Positions 47,766 to 64,000 are shown, numbered from the stretch's first letter. The stretch: 64,000 nucleotides of DNA from Odontesthes bonariensis (GCF_027942865.1 NC_134520.1:2850501-2914500), one strand, 5' to 3'. Notes: generated from the letters alone by a model not told the origin. A program made the numbers and translations.

Positions 47766-49668
47766 TGACGCGAGTTTTGCACATTCGTTAGGTCGCAGTT
47801 CCCGTGTATCCCCAGCACATGGCCTCTCCTCTGTGCAGTCACATGATTTTGGATGAAAAGTGTGGCTGTTGGGCTACATCGATGAAACATGATTGTGATT
47901 GGCAGTGAACTGCTCAGTAAATACTATTAGCACTTTTCTCACATCGTTGGTGGTTCCCAACCCCATTTGTGTTGTCTTGATATAAATATTCTTTACCAAA
48001 ATCACAACTATTACTCAATAATATTTATTAAACCTGAAAGGAAACACGCTACTTCATTGTTGTGCACACTCCAGGTCCTCCAAGTCAAGTTTGTTTCAGT
48101 TTCATGAAGCACAGTCGGCCTTTGTAGTTTCAAAATGATCTTTGTAATCGAGACTACTTGTTTTTGTCGTTTGCGTGTGTTTGTGTTATTTTCCTTTACT
48201 TTATCTTTCTGTTAACTTTTACTGTGTTTCGGTTTTGAACCTGCAGTGTCTCTGGCATGTTATTGGCGGTGGAGGCAGCTATAGACGAGTGTTGCTCAGG
48301 CACAGTCAACTCTCTCCTTGTAGCATTCTGAGGGAGCTGTGAGGTAGAATCAAGTTTTAATGTCGTCTTTAGCAAAAAATAAAACTGGCATTGACCTGCA
48401 GCAGAAAGGAAAGGAACGTCACTTTTTTTGCATGAATTTTGCCTTTTAATTCGTCTCCCATCGGCAGCTGTTACATTGTACCTTTAGTTTGAATCGATGT
48501 TAAATTTAAGGACATTTCAATCCGTGTGGATTATTTATTTTTTCTCTCTCTCTCAAAGCCTCGAGTATTAATGGCGGCTTTATTCCAAATTGTAACTTGA
48601 GCTCCAAGAAAAATAAGTTCAGTTTACATTTCAAACGGATACCTTAATTGTACCAAGTCATTAAACTTCAACAGATTTTAGACGCTCACACAGATTTATC
48701 CAGAAGTAATTTTCTATGTCTTAAATTTGTTCTTGCTTCTTGAATGTACTAATTAAATTATTTATCCTGCATTAAAAGCCAAAATGTATTTTAACAAATA
48801 AATATATTCCAAGTTGATAAGCACTGTCATTTTCTTCATGCATCGTTTTGTTTATTCGACCCTGAGACTTGTGCACAGAGCGAGACGAGAGGAAAAGTGC
48901 AAACGACTTTCAGTTTTATTGGTGTAACATCTGCAAACTCCAAAATTCTTAAACATACTTCAAACCCAAAGGCACACTGATTTATACATTTATAAGAGCA
49001 GCGCTGCAGTTAAGCCCGTTTCAGCTTTACAGCCTGCCTACAGCAATATGATGGCACACAGGGAGTGTAAATATTTAACTGGAAAGTGATCTGAATTTAG
49101 AGATGCTCCCAAAAGCATCGCGACACAGTTAAATGAATTTAATTTCAGCAACCTAACCGAAACCCCAGAAGACTTGCAGGTGTTAAAGCTCTATGTATTG
49201 AAATAAAATAACCAGGAAACAGCTGATTACATGTTTATAAAAGAGCAAAAATGCACTAAATTGACTGTATAAACTCCCATTCAAATAAAAAAAAGAAAGT
49301 TGACCATGAAACTAGCTATCTCAGGCCCCGTATCGTCCCCCTGACATTAGGTGGTGAGCATAGTGTTGGAAAGAAGGACAGATCAACCCAACTGTTCTAA
49401 CGGTGATGCGTTTCATTAAGAATCTACTCTCTGTACATGTAAATCGAACACTTTGGTTCCTGAGATGAAAGCAGAAAGTCCAAGGAAAAACCCTTAAAAA
49501 AAATAAGCCTCGGCGAATCGATAGATGAAAAAGTAAACAGAACTTTGAGCTCCAATAATCTCTCGTTAATGTCCGCCATTTAAAAAAAAGTCGGGGACCA
49601 AAACATCAGTCACGTGATGGAAATAATTGCTGATCGTAGTCCTGTGGATGAGTAGAGACTGAGGACTT
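47766..49668. other. Tail-to-tail 3' UTRs of plekhb2 and vps4b
   Basis: The plus-strand AATAAA at 48797-48802 and minus-strand AATAAA at 48915-48920 leave under about 100 bp between the two predicted cleavage sites. An earlier plus-strand AATAAA occurs near 48377. No gene was recognised here. Confidence 0.65.
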
Positions 49669-53782
<4,114 letters not shown>

Positions 53783-54600
53783 TAGTTGCTGTTATGTCGG
53801 ACAACCTTCGGTGGCAACGTTCAGATAAAACTAATAAACCCGATGACTGCCTTCCCCCCCACCTCCGTTAACCGCTACATAAGTTTTAATATCCAACAAC
53901 AACGCAAAACATCCCAAATTGTCTGTCTCTCTTCCGCATCAAAAACGCGAGTATCACTTCCGCGGTGGTCACGTGACGTGACTGTCATCGCTTCTGGCTG
54001 ATTTTGCTTTGGAAAAAAGATGCAGCCTGTTGGGGTTGTGACATAACACAGAGGCGAAGGAATACTCACAATTATGCAAATGAAACAGAGTAATTACATT
54101 GAATCACAGTCACAGCACAGGTGAGTTTCAAGTGTATATTTATATTGACCGCCAGCGAAACAATTTCATTTGACAAATAAATAATACTTTATCGAAAATA
54201 TGTCAAGTTAGGTTATTGTTTATTAATGTATCTTCACATGTTCCCCACTGCAAAAGTTATTAAAAACAATATTACATCTTCTTACCATAATAAACTTGTA
54301 CACTAACACTCCATTTATACACATTCATTAAAAAGGCAAATAAATAGTGCGCAAAATATCTAAATGCACGTAGTGGAGAACAACAGCGTGGAGAAGATGA
54401 TGGCAGGCAGATATACGTTGTGTTACACTATATTTAATCCAGGGTTGTTCGGAATATGACGTCTTCGTTTCAGCCACGATCGGAAGCATAATTTGTGTAC
54501 AGTATGTGTTGCAGTTGAGCCGTTTTGACACTGTGGTTGTATATTTATTTCTCTTCACTACGCCTGATCTATGTGGGACAGGCAGAAATGAAGGTGGTCA
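53783..54600. other. Vps4b promoter and ankrd29 3' UTR
   Basis: The vps4b promoter must lie directly above 53782; CG dinucleotides are clustered at 53850-53990. The ankrd29 3' UTR starts at 54600 and has AATAAA (minus strand) at 54544-54549, only about 50 bp after the stop, with further weak signals below. Nothing else was seen. Confidence 0.55.
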
Positions 54601-56445
54601 TCAACTGTCTCCGTTGACGATTTTCAGACGTAAAACGTTTAGGATGCGGTCGCTCTTTGTGAGATCTGCAGGGAGTTCATTGCTCTGCAAAATAAATCAG
54701 AAAAACCTTTATAAACGGAGACAATCTACTCAGACTCAAACTTTTGAGAAGAACTAAGTAACCTACCCTGTTGGGAAGTGCAGGATCCGCGTTGGCCCCG
54801 AGCAGCAGCAGAACAGCTCGAATATTTCCACTCATGACAGCAGCATGAAGGGCTGTAGAGCCATTCTGGAGGAAAATTACAACTTATATTAAGGATTTAG
54901 TATTTTAATGGTGTAAAAGAAGTGTTACTTTATGGTATAAAAAGTGTTATTGTTTAACAATGTAATAATCTAAAAAAAAAAGGTGGTTGGGTTCACATAT
55001 TAGCGAGAAGGGACAAAAATAACAGCAGCACGTCTTACCTTGAGAAGGCCAAGTGAAGGAGAAAATTTAAGGAGCTCCTCGATGACACCATTGTTTCCTT
55101 TCAAGGCTGCCTTGAATAACGCCGTCGTTCCATCCTTTAAAGACAGCAGACAAACCCCAGAATGACGTGTTAACCGCTTTCAGCTACATTTACGGCTCTC
55201 AACTACATCATGTGTCTCCTCAGCAAGTTGTAAATTTAGTCCACCCCCCAAAAAAAATAAAAAACATAATTTCACACCAAAAGTCTTCCTGTATTCACAG
55301 GAACTGAATTGAGGATTTGACTGAAGATGACAGCCTTTTAGTCTGGTAACACCAAGGCCGCTCAGCAAGACTGAATGGCATTAATCAATAATAAAATTGC
55401 CATTATTTACACTTTGATTAACTTTACTAGTTCAAAAAGATCGACGTACCTGTCTGTCAGCATCCCGATCTGCTCCACGTAAGAGTAGCACCTTCACCAC
55501 CTCACTGTGACCCATCTGAGCTGCCATCCACAGGGGCATAGTGCCATCCTGGAGAAAGCACGGATGAGAAGGGAGTTACAGAGACATAGGACACAAAGCT
55601 TGAGTTATACTTCCATTTTGTTCAAAAGCCTCAGTTTCCACTGCCCACCGTGCTCTGAGTTTTTTTCCCCCCACTCCATGTAAGGTCTCACTTGCACTCT
55701 TTACTTTAGCCGTCTCACTGTGACCTCGTCTTCTGGAGGTTTGGCAAGAGAATTAGAGCCAACAAGGACGTCACCTTGATAAACCTACTCTTCTCTTTTT
55801 TAAAGGGATGTCTTCTCTTTTTTTTAATTGGGGTTGTTTGTAGTATTTATGAGTAGTCAGTGTACTCAGTAGTGGGTGGGAACCCATACATTTGCATTAC
55901 ATTGTATTTTCCTGATTCTCGAAAAACTTTGCGATATATTTGAATTGAAACACAGCCAATGTAAAACAGGAGTAGCTTTTACTGAAGTCACGGCAATTCC
56001 TAAAGGAGGAGCGGGGGGGATCACATAGGCAGGCACAATTCACTGTATGACTGATGGTGATACAAATACAGTTTTCTACATTTTCCATTTTTGCTTCACA
56101 GAAGAATTATCTTTGAACAAAGCAAAATCTTCACACATGACCCAATCACAGTTACTAGAGTGTGTGCGGTTGTCGCGGACCTTTCGGCGTAGTTTGAATA
56201 ACTGGGCACTGTATTTATCTCACGTGGAAGCAAAAACAAGCTGAAAGTGATATCTGTTTCCTTTAGTGGAAATGTGTAAAGTACTTATGAGTATTCAGTG
56301 ACTCACGCTGACTTCTTCCCTGCAGTAGACAGCAGTCAGGGCGCTCCAAGTTTGGAGAATCCAGGAGGATTTCTGACCTGTGAGCTAAGCTAACAGCTTC
56401 TCAGTATAACTCAAGCCCAATATATATAGTGTGTATATATATATA

Positions 56446-56486
<41 letters not shown>

Positions 56487-59400
56487 CAATATACAGTAAA
56501 CTTCACATCGTGATTTTTTTTTTGCATTAGGCAGCTGTTTAATTTCTCACTAATTTCTCAACCAAAAAAGTTGCTGTTTCTGTCATTGGGAGTCATTGAA
56601 TACACAGCTAACGTATCCAGCCACTACTGCCCATGCGGCCAAATGTTTTCATCAAGTTCATCAAGAGTAGTGTCAACTTGTTGTTCAGCTTACTGATGGA
56701 AATTGCTATTGCAAAGATCTAAAAGACGATAAGTGTTTGGCTTTTCCAGATTTTACTTTAAAAAAAAGAAATACACAGAGGGAGCAGACGACAAGAGCGT
56801 ATAGGCATTTGAAGACCTGTGTCCTTTAAAGGACATTACCTCTCTGGCTTGGTTAACCTTGGCACCAGATGACAGCAGCTGACGAATCACAGTCACATGA
56901 CCCTCTTGGGCAGCGAGGAAAAGAGGGGTGGCCCCATCCTGAAAGAAATTAGTGTTGTTTGGCACTTAGACAGCTAAAAATAGTCAGAAAAGCCTCCAAC
57001 TAGGGGGAAATTGCATTAAAAACATACAATCTATTTATAAATGCACTAAGGTAGAGTCAGTTTGTTGTTAGAAGCCTAAAGAGACACTGCCAAAGGTGAT
57101 TCATGCCTGACTCAGCAGTCTGCAGAAACCTGAGAGGCTGGATTCCTGCTGCATTGTGAGCAACTAACCATTATGTTCCTGACAGGCAAGAAGGCCTAAC
57201 ACAGAGCCATGAGGGCGTATTGACAGTGAGGAGAGCGGCCTAACTGCAGGCTGCGGATGTGGAAGCAAAGGGTCTCACATTCAGCTGGTCATGAACATTG
57301 GCTCCATTCTTCAACAGGATGTCCACTACCTTGGACTGACCATACTGAGAGGCCACAGTGAGAGCTGTGCCGCCATCCTGTCACCAAAGATGAGAGGGCA
57401 CACAACAATGACAACTATTAGAAAGTATTCAGCTGGAGAACAGAAAGATAAATATCTGAAAGTCACCGCTGTTAGCTGTATAGATAATGCATTTAAAGAG
57501 ATGTATAGCTCAGCAGCATATTTTGTGCGTCATTGCCTCGATTTTTCCCCGCGTGGTGCATTCTGAGGTCTGAGCAGTATCTGAAAGCTGTGAAACACGT
57601 CACCGCAGCATACCTTTGTCTGGAATTCAGTGGAGGCACCGAACTCAAAAAGGAGCTTTATGACGTCATGGTGCCCCTGCTGGGAGGCGAAGAACAAAGC
57701 CGTAGAACCTGTCTGGAGAGGATGATAAAAAAAAGACACTCCCGTTTACCAGTGACTTCCATCCTGATGCTAAACGCAACCTTTTCGTGTTTCTACATAT
57801 CGAAAGCGAGCAATAGAAAAAATCATTTCTATCCAAGTTGATAGAAGCAAAACTGAATTTTTCAGTTTCTTTTTTAAAATCTGTACATGTTTTATTTAAT
57901 GCCATTGTTTAGCAAAAGAACATTAGCATTACAGACACTTTTATCTTAAAAGAACCATCTGACAGGCTATGTAGCTACATTGTTAGCTACAGCCTTGCCT
58001 ATTGACAGAAAATAAGCTTGTTTAGTAGTTGTAAAACAGTTATGCTGGGGATGGGTGACAGGCTATCTCTTGGACAGTAGAAAAGTTCTTCATGGGCAGC
58101 CATTAGCTTACCTTAGGCTAGAAAAAAAGGGGGAAAGCTAGCTTGCTGCTGCCTGTATGCAAGATAAATTCACTGGTCAACGATATGGGCTTACTTATTA
58201 CCAGATTCACATTTGTTTTATCCTGGCAAAAACCAAAGTGTAAAAATATTTTATATTTATATTTATTTTGTGGGTTTTAAGCGGTTATACCAGACAAACT
58301 GCCTGGGTTGCAGTGACCTCCTGGAGTCTCCAGATGCAGTTTGAAGAGATGGAATTTTCATCATGTTATTTTACCTCTCTCTGGTAGTTGATGTCTGCTC
58401 CTTGCATGATAAGCTCTTTGACACACTCATAATGGCCGGTATAAGATGCCACCATCAGCGCTGTTGTTCCAAACTGAAAAGAAACATGGAGATGATGAGC
58501 CAGAAGCCTGTTTTCTCCCTACTTTTAACTCAAAAGAGGTATAAATGTAGTCACAAATTAACTAAATTGTGCAGGTTTTACAGCATGACGTAAACCCACC
58601 CAACCTTACCACGATGGAGAAAAATAAAACATATGGATATAAAAGTGTGATGGCCATGGACATATCACTGAATGGGTCACCCAGACAGACACAGGCACAA
58701 CTACTATCAAGAGACAAAGAATAAATACCACAAGGAGACATACAATGGCTACAAAGAGATGAGAAATGTCCAATACGTCCCAAAGTAACTCAAATCAGAC
58801 ACAATTGACCTCAAGGAGCTAAAGAATGGTTACAAGGAAATGCAAATGAAAAAGAATGTGACAAAAGGTATGCATACCTGACAATATGAGACACTAAACA
58901 GCCATCACAAAATGCAAAATGGTCACAAAGAGATGCAGAAATGCACAAAAAGACACAAATTGAGCTGAGATGCAAAGCTATAAAAATTGTGATGGCTGAG
59001 AAGTAAATCCATACAAATGACTCACCGTGAGCAAAATAACAAAGATGTGGATAATGAGGCAGAGACTCAACAAAGTGTAGCAAAATTATACAAAATGTCA
59101 CACAGTTGGAGACGCAACAACCAGAATTTCTACCAGAATTTTGGTGGAGGTAACCCGTCCCAATTCCTCCTCTTGGTGCTATGTTTTTTCATTTTTGGGG
59201 GTGAGGCAGGTGTGCCTTTTCTTTTGGAGTTCAAAGAGTAATGGTCATTTTAGCCTTCCAAATGCCCCCTAGCAATCCAGCTGAAGAGCAAGATTAACAC
59301 GACTACTCCTTGATCTCTAAAAGAAACAGGGTGCTTTACTTCGGCAAAATGGAGGGGTGAGAACCAGTGCAGGACTTTTTCCTCTGTGGAAAGAATCAGG

Positions 59401-59880
59401 ACTTTTACATTTATGTGCCATGGGAGAGTTGTTCCATACTCTGTTCATGATGAGGACACACACACACAAACACATGCATCACAGAGGTAAGGTTGAGACT
59501 CTGTGTCCCTACCACAAGTGGGTTATGGTTAAAGCGTGCAGCTGAGCAGCCAGGACATGCAGCGTCCGTACACTGTCTCTGCAGTCCGCGTCCACCCGCC
59601 CGCTGTTGAGCAGCAGCTGAAGCAGAGCCAAGTTTCCCTTCCTCGCTGCCCAAAACACAGCATTAGCCAGGGGTGTTTCCTTCTGGGTAAATACACACAA
59701 CAAACACCGAAACCACCATTATAGCATTACACATGCAGCCAGCAGAAAGTAAGGGCAGCAGTGTGTGTCCAGGTGTACCCGCTAAGTGCAGGGGTTACAA
59801 GGAATGTTGTGTAGGAATGACAGGTGAGTCACCAATACAGAGTGCAAAATGATCAATAAGCAGGCTACCAACCCCCCTTA

Positions 59881-59922
<42 letters not shown>

Positions 59923-60375
59923 CACAGAGAAAATAACATTCACTCCAATATTCAGTAATAAGTTAATAATTCTTCATCCTAAAGTTTAACTATCTTTCTC
60001 CACAACATCAGGAATACATATCATTTAAGTAGATACACACACACACACAGAACAGACCAACTCCTGCACCCCACAAAGATCAATGTGTGAATGAACTGTA
60101 AGACACCTTATAATACCCACCCGTGCGCGCATGCAACCGCAAGCTAGACTGTACATTTGCATTAACGTCAGATAACAGACAGCCTAATGGCAGCTCTCCT
60201 CTTTCCTTTCGATGCTTAAAGCTAAACGCTTCACGTCATTATTGAAACTCTGACAATGAATTAGTCTAGACTTTAAGAGGAAGCAGGTGTGATGTTTCGC
60301 CTAATGGAGGCCCTCTCAGGCTGCGTGCCGTCAGGGATGGATGATAAAAGCTGGCTTTACCTTGAAAGACATCAT
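54601..60375 (-). CDS. ankrd29: Ankyrin repeat domain-containing protein 29
   Basis: ANKRD29 consists almost entirely of ankyrin repeats; its function is not established. Ten minus-strand exons (60375-60361, 59682-59572, 58473-58375, 57712-57614, 57377-57279, 56938-56840, 55548-55450, 55134-55039, 54865-54767 and 54684-54601) give 299 residues (human 301). The start MMSFK joins KETPLANAVFWAARKGNLAL. Repeats follow, such as GTTALMVASYTGHYECVKEL, DGGTALTVASQYGQ, DGATPLFLAAQEGHV and NGSTALHAAVMSGNI, and the end is SNELPADLTKSDRILNVLRL. All junctions are phase 0 and six of the internal exons are exactly 99 nt, one ankyrin repeat each. An in-frame TGA upstream of 60375 fixes the start. Confidence 0.95.
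56430..56482. repeat. TA-rich microsatellite
   Basis: TATATATATACACTATATATATA-type sequence in ankrd29 intron 55549-56839. It is palindromic and could extrude a hairpin. Confidence 0.9.
58690..59110. repeat. Degenerate tandem repeat (ACAAAGAGATGCAAAA-like)
   Basis: Variants of the motif CACAAAGAGATGCA recur about every 30 bases (for example CTACAAAGAGATGAGAAATG, GTCACAAAGAGATGCAGAAA and CACAAAAAGACACAAATTGA). This is a decayed minisatellite of a type often seen in fish introns. It lies in ankrd29 intron 58474-59571. Confidence 0.6.
59881..59920. repeat. (CT)n(CA)n microsatellite
   Basis: CT run passing into about 15 CA units in the first coding intron of ankrd29. Confidence 0.95.
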
Positions 60376-61933
60376 GCAGACCTCATTCGTGACTCATGAT
60401 TCTCGTTCCTGCGCACTCAGTCATTAGACGCGATGCTGAGCGCCACCTGCCCCTTTTGCCGCACTGTGTTTGGGTGTTGCCGGGGGCCCGTCCGCGGACA
60501 TAATAACAGACAGGACTTGTCAGCTCGGCGCATCCTCTGCAGCGACTCCTGCGCGGGGCCTCAGTCACGGCCGCCAGGGGGCGCTGCTGAACACAAATAC
60601 ACATCTCCTGTTGTTAAGCAGACAAACTGTGCCGAGAAAAAAAACAACAAAAAAACAAAAACATATTTTGTCAAAACAAGTAGCGGACAAAAATTTCGGA
60701 TCATGAACCAAAGGTGACAAAAATTAGAAAATGAATAAAACTACTATGGCTTTATGACATTTTCATGAATAAAAAACAACATTCTTCATCAACAAGGTTT
60801 GCTCGTTTCAGCAATTATTTGCATCCATAACTACTCTGAAGAATCACCGAACCTTTTTTCCAATGATAGAAGATAAAAGTACCCAAAGTTTCAAAGCACA
60901 CCTGTGGATTTATTGGAGGGGTAATGACTACCATCTGCCCTGGTGCCAGGGTAACAAGTGACTGGGGTCAACCAACATCTTTGGCCGTTTGTCTACATAC
61001 CTTTACATTTATCTGGTGGATAGCCAAAATTCAATTAGCAAATTACTTTTGCTCAACTGTAATTACGTATGATTTTGAGTTAATCATATTTGACCATTTA
61101 TACTGTGATAGAATAATAATGTACTAATACATTTATTTGACGGCAATAATTATTTCATAATTTTTATCTTAAAGCAAGGTTTTGCATCAAAACACATTAT
61201 TGGTCTGTTAAAGATAAAACAAGGTAGGTAAAGCTGATCCAATATTTTACAAATAAGCAAAGTCTGGAGAAATTAAAACAACTAAAGCTAACTAATAAGG
61301 AGGGTTACATTTAAGCAAAAGCAGTATTAAAGTATTAATCTATATTTACTGTGCATTTATTTTTTTATTTTTCTCTGCAAAGTTTCATCAGTTCCTCTCT
61401 AAATTAAAATTGCATTGTCTAACAGTGACATTCTACTAACTCTGATGCATCAGTATCAACAGTCTTGTACTGAACCGTGAGTAACCATCAGTTGTAGAGA
61501 GTCTGTGTGCAGCCAGTGTGCTTTTATTGATGTTTAACTATATCGTTCTTTGTAAACTGATTCCACTTGCAGCTTGAATGCAGAATTTTGTAGCTTTACA
61601 TAAATATATTGGCACATTTACTGATGTAAAGTTCTTCTTTCAGTGCTGGTTTTAGAAAGTTAGATGTCAGGTGTTGTGGTCAGTCATAAACCGGTGTTTG
61701 AAGGCTTTACAATATTGCAGCTTTAGCTGTTTCTAAATGATAAGTACAGGTTTGCAGAGTTAAAACAGGGAAAGCAACTTATTTTTGTTGTATAATGCCC
61801 CTCATGGGTGCTGGCGCAGGCATTGATTTAGGGATTAAGGAAAAGTAGAGTAGAAACATGTACTTACTGGAAAGCTATAAAAGTAAGGTCGATGGTCTGT
61901 GTCTGTGTGACGGGTCAGAGTCGCTCTCAGAAC
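60376..61933. other. Intergenic region between divergent ankrd29 and the cathepsin L-like gene
   Basis: The 60420-60600 part is CG-rich (CCGTCCGCGG, GCGCGGGGCC, CGGCCGCC) and is the likely ankrd29 promoter/5' UTR. From 60620 onward the sequence is AT-rich without recognised genes. The cathepsin promoter is expected just upstream of 61934; TATAAAAG occurs at about 61876-61883, which would suit a TATA box for a start near 61905. Confidence 0.6.
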
Positions 61934-63861
61934 ATGGGAACAAAACAGACTCACCTCTGCGCTGGTAAGCCTGCTATCTTTATTTTATTTTGGAAAACAA
62001 CTGCAACCATAACATATTTTGAGGGCATGAAATGGTATCAGTTCATTTAATGTGATGTGCTTTGACTGCAGTTGTAGTTTTACTGTCAATTTGGGAGAAA
62101 TTAACCTCAACTACAGCTAGGCCTACAGAAAACACTGGTGCATCTTTTGCTGTTGCCTGTTTTGATGCCGCAGTCTGGGTCACCTTTATAATATGACATG
62201 CAAAAACACATAAAATGAGCAGGTGTGACTCGATGGTGACGCTCTGGTTCTTGCAGCTCAGCAGATCAGCTTTCTAACGAGAGCCGTCCTGCTCTCCGTT
62301 CTGCTGTGCGGCCCACAGCGCGTGTTGGCAGACTCGGATGAGGTGGTCCTGACTGAGTGGGAGATCTGGAAAAGCAGCCATGGCATAAGCCACGATGAAC
62401 TAGTGAGACAGACATTTAAAAAACTTTAGAAAACCTCAATACAATAGGTGCGTGTTGGATCTGACTCACCAGAGTTTATTTTTCATGTGTTTTTTCCTCT
62501 CAGGAAGACATGCAAAGGATGACCATCTGGGTAGATAATAAGCAAAAGATTGAAGACCACAATCAAGGCTTTCTCATGGGGAGAAGGTCATTTTCTATGG
62601 CCATGAATAAATATGGAGACCTAGTAAGGAATATTATTTTTATTTTGACAGCAACACTGATCAGGTACAATCTATGACTAAATGGCTTCAGATGTAATGG
62701 TAGGTAGAATTAGTCTCCTTTGGACAGAACCAGACTGGATGCCTCTCTTTGTTTCAAGTCTTTGTACTCGGCCAAGCTAACTAGCTGGTGACTTTCACTG
62801 CTATTTATCAGTGAGATATGAGAGCAGAATTAATATTTTTCCTGAAAAATAAAAGTTTAAACAGGGCAATCGGTGGCGTAGTGGGTTAAGCAGCTGCCCA
62901 GTGTACAGAGGCTACAGTCCTCACTGCAGTGGGCCCTGGTTCGAGTCCTGCACCAGACAGCCCTTTGCTGCATGTCTTCCCCCTCTCTTTGCCCCCTGCT
63001 TCCTGTCTCTCTCCAACTGTTCTATCATTAAAGGCATAAAAAGCCAAAAAAAAAAATTAAAAATAAAAAGTTTAAACATCAGTGGGACTTTTTTTCCAGC
63101 ACCATCTTCCCTGTGTTTTCCGCATGTAGACAAGACAGGAATTCCAGGTTTTGCAAGGAGCCACGATGAACGCCCAGTTCGTAAAGAGAGGGAAGGACGT
63201 CTCTGCTCGCAGACTGCGTTACAATGCAAGGAAGTTAGATACTTGGTTTGTCGACTACAGAAGCATGGGTTATGTCACTGAGGTCAAAGATCAGGTAAGG
63301 CATCGTTTCTGTCACTTAAGTGGATCTTATCTGGACTATCACAATCAGATCTGTGCATTGAACTGTCTTTGCAGGGCTACTGTGGCTCATGCTGGGCTTT
63401 CAGCACTACAGGAGCGATAGAAGGACAGCTATACAAGAGAACAGGTCAGCTTGTCTCTTTGAGTGAGCAAAACCTGGTGGATTGCTCCAAACCGTACGGC
63501 ACCAATGGCTGCAGCGGTGCCTGGATGGCCAATGCGTACGACTACGTGGTCAGCAATGGGCTGCAGGCTACAGACACCTACCCATACACCTCAGTGGTGA
63601 GGCTCAACCTGCTGGCTTAGCCTCCATCATAACAATTAAGCTGTGATCGATTCTGAATCCAGCCTAGCAGTAACATTTATCTCTCTCACTAGGACACACA
63701 GCCTTGTTTCTATGACAGCAGACTGGCGGTTGCTCATATCAAAGACTATAGGTTCATACCTAAAGGAGATGAGCAGGCTCTGGCTGATGCTGTGGCAACT
63801 ATTGGCCCTATCACTGTAGCGATTGATGCTGACAATGCAAGTTTCCTGTTCTACAGCTCAG
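61934..63861 (+). CDS. Cathepsin L-like cysteine protease, N-terminal two thirds (runs off the right edge)
   Basis: A papain-family (C1A) preproprotease of the secretory/lysosomal route. Exons seen are 61934-61964, 62257-62402, 62504-62623, 63130-63294, 63375-63596 and 63693-63861. They give about 284 residues up to the window edge. A signal-peptide-like segment is [17 protein letters not shown]. The propeptide carries an ERFNIN-type series (E-x3-R-x3-W-x2-N-x3-I-x3-N) and [10 protein letters not shown]. The active-site cysteine is C160 in GYCGSCWAF, followed by [13 protein letters not shown]. The catalytic His and Asn lie beyond the edge. Departures from cathepsin L are VDYRSMG at the usual VDWRxxG site and GCSGA at the usual GCNGG site. 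The first exon ([10 protein letters not shown]) is less certain than the rest. I leave the symbol empty because fish have several ctsl-like paralogues. Confidence 0.9.
62845..63078 (+). mobile_element. tRNA-derived SINE with target-site duplication
   Basis: A 195-bp insertion (62864-63058) in intron 3 of the cathepsin gene. It has an A-box-like TGGCGTAGTGGG (about 62873-62884) and a B box GGTTCGAGTCC (62938-62948), a pyrimidine-rich middle (CCCCCTCTCTTTGCCCC) and an A-rich 3' end. It is flanked by a direct repeat of 19-20 bp, AAAAATAAAAGTTTAAACA at 62845-62863 and the same with one extra A at 63059-63078. The near-perfect duplication indicates a recent insertion. Confidence 0.92.
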
Positions 63862-64000
63862 GTTAACCGGCTTTAAACACTCCAACATTGCAATTATAAT
63901 GTCATTATTTTAAAAAGATTACATGATACATATTTTATTCCAAACAATATTTTAAATGACAGATTAAATAGATATCTGTTTGGTTATATGTTTACCCTGT

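Noticed and set aside
59881-60060. Possible CRISPR-like or regulatory repeat array
   Set aside because: The repeated units are simple CT and CA dinucleotides; the genome is eukaryotic and no spacer structure exists.

Overview
The window looks like nuclear DNA of a teleost fish, probably a percomorph. The evidence is a set of compact vertebrate multi-exon genes with GT-AG introns, long CA and TA microsatellites, a Tc1-like transposon, a tRNA-derived SINE with a tandem duplication of its target, and LINE 3'-end fragments of types common in fish. Gene names rest on recognising the translated exons. I ran no database search.

Thirteen protein-coding genes can be followed. From left to right they are: the C-terminal 60% of dhcr24 (+, cut by the left edge); tmem205 (+); slc35d1 (-); aqp12 (+); rpp21 (-); pak2 (-); pigx (-); cep19 (+); ing5 (-); plekhb2 (+); vps4b (-); ankrd29 (-); and the first two thirds of a cathepsin L-like cysteine protease gene (+, cut by the right edge). 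For the eleven complete genes I joined exons at GT-AG boundaries with consistent phases. This gave proteins of 188, 323, 279, 157, 530, 243, 158, 241, 222, 435 and 299 residues, all close to the lengths of their human counterparts (slc35d1 has a shorter N-terminus).

The genes have diverse jobs and do not form one pathway: cholesterol synthesis (dhcr24), GPI-anchor synthesis (pigx), nucleotide-sugar transport (slc35d1), membrane channels (aqp12), tRNA processing (rpp21), Rho-GTPase signalling (pak2), cilium assembly (cep19), chromatin reading (ing5), endosome and ESCRT function (plekhb2, vps4b) and lysosomal proteolysis (cathepsin). The pak2-pigx-cep19 order matches the human 3q29 cluster. Two gene pairs are closely divergent (pigx/cep19 and ing5/plekhb2). 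Four pairs converge (tmem205/slc35d1, aqp12/rpp21, cep19/ing5, plekhb2/vps4b).

Repeats sit mostly in introns. Intron 11 of slc35d1 carries a Tc1-like element with two breaks in its transposase frame and about 210-bp inverted ends. Intron 2 of rpp21 holds a three-level nest: a TTAA-flanked element, split by a long-inverted-repeat element with TTA flanks, which is itself split by a second copy of the first element. A G-rich repeat of unknown class lies between tmem205 and slc35d1. The strongest second-look items are the nested repeat with its cysteine-rich ORF, a 41-unit GT tract directly before a 3' splice site in slc35d1, a ten-G run inside the pak2 kinase exon, and two NPS motifs in place of NPA in aqp12. 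I found no clearly undescribed multi-gene system.
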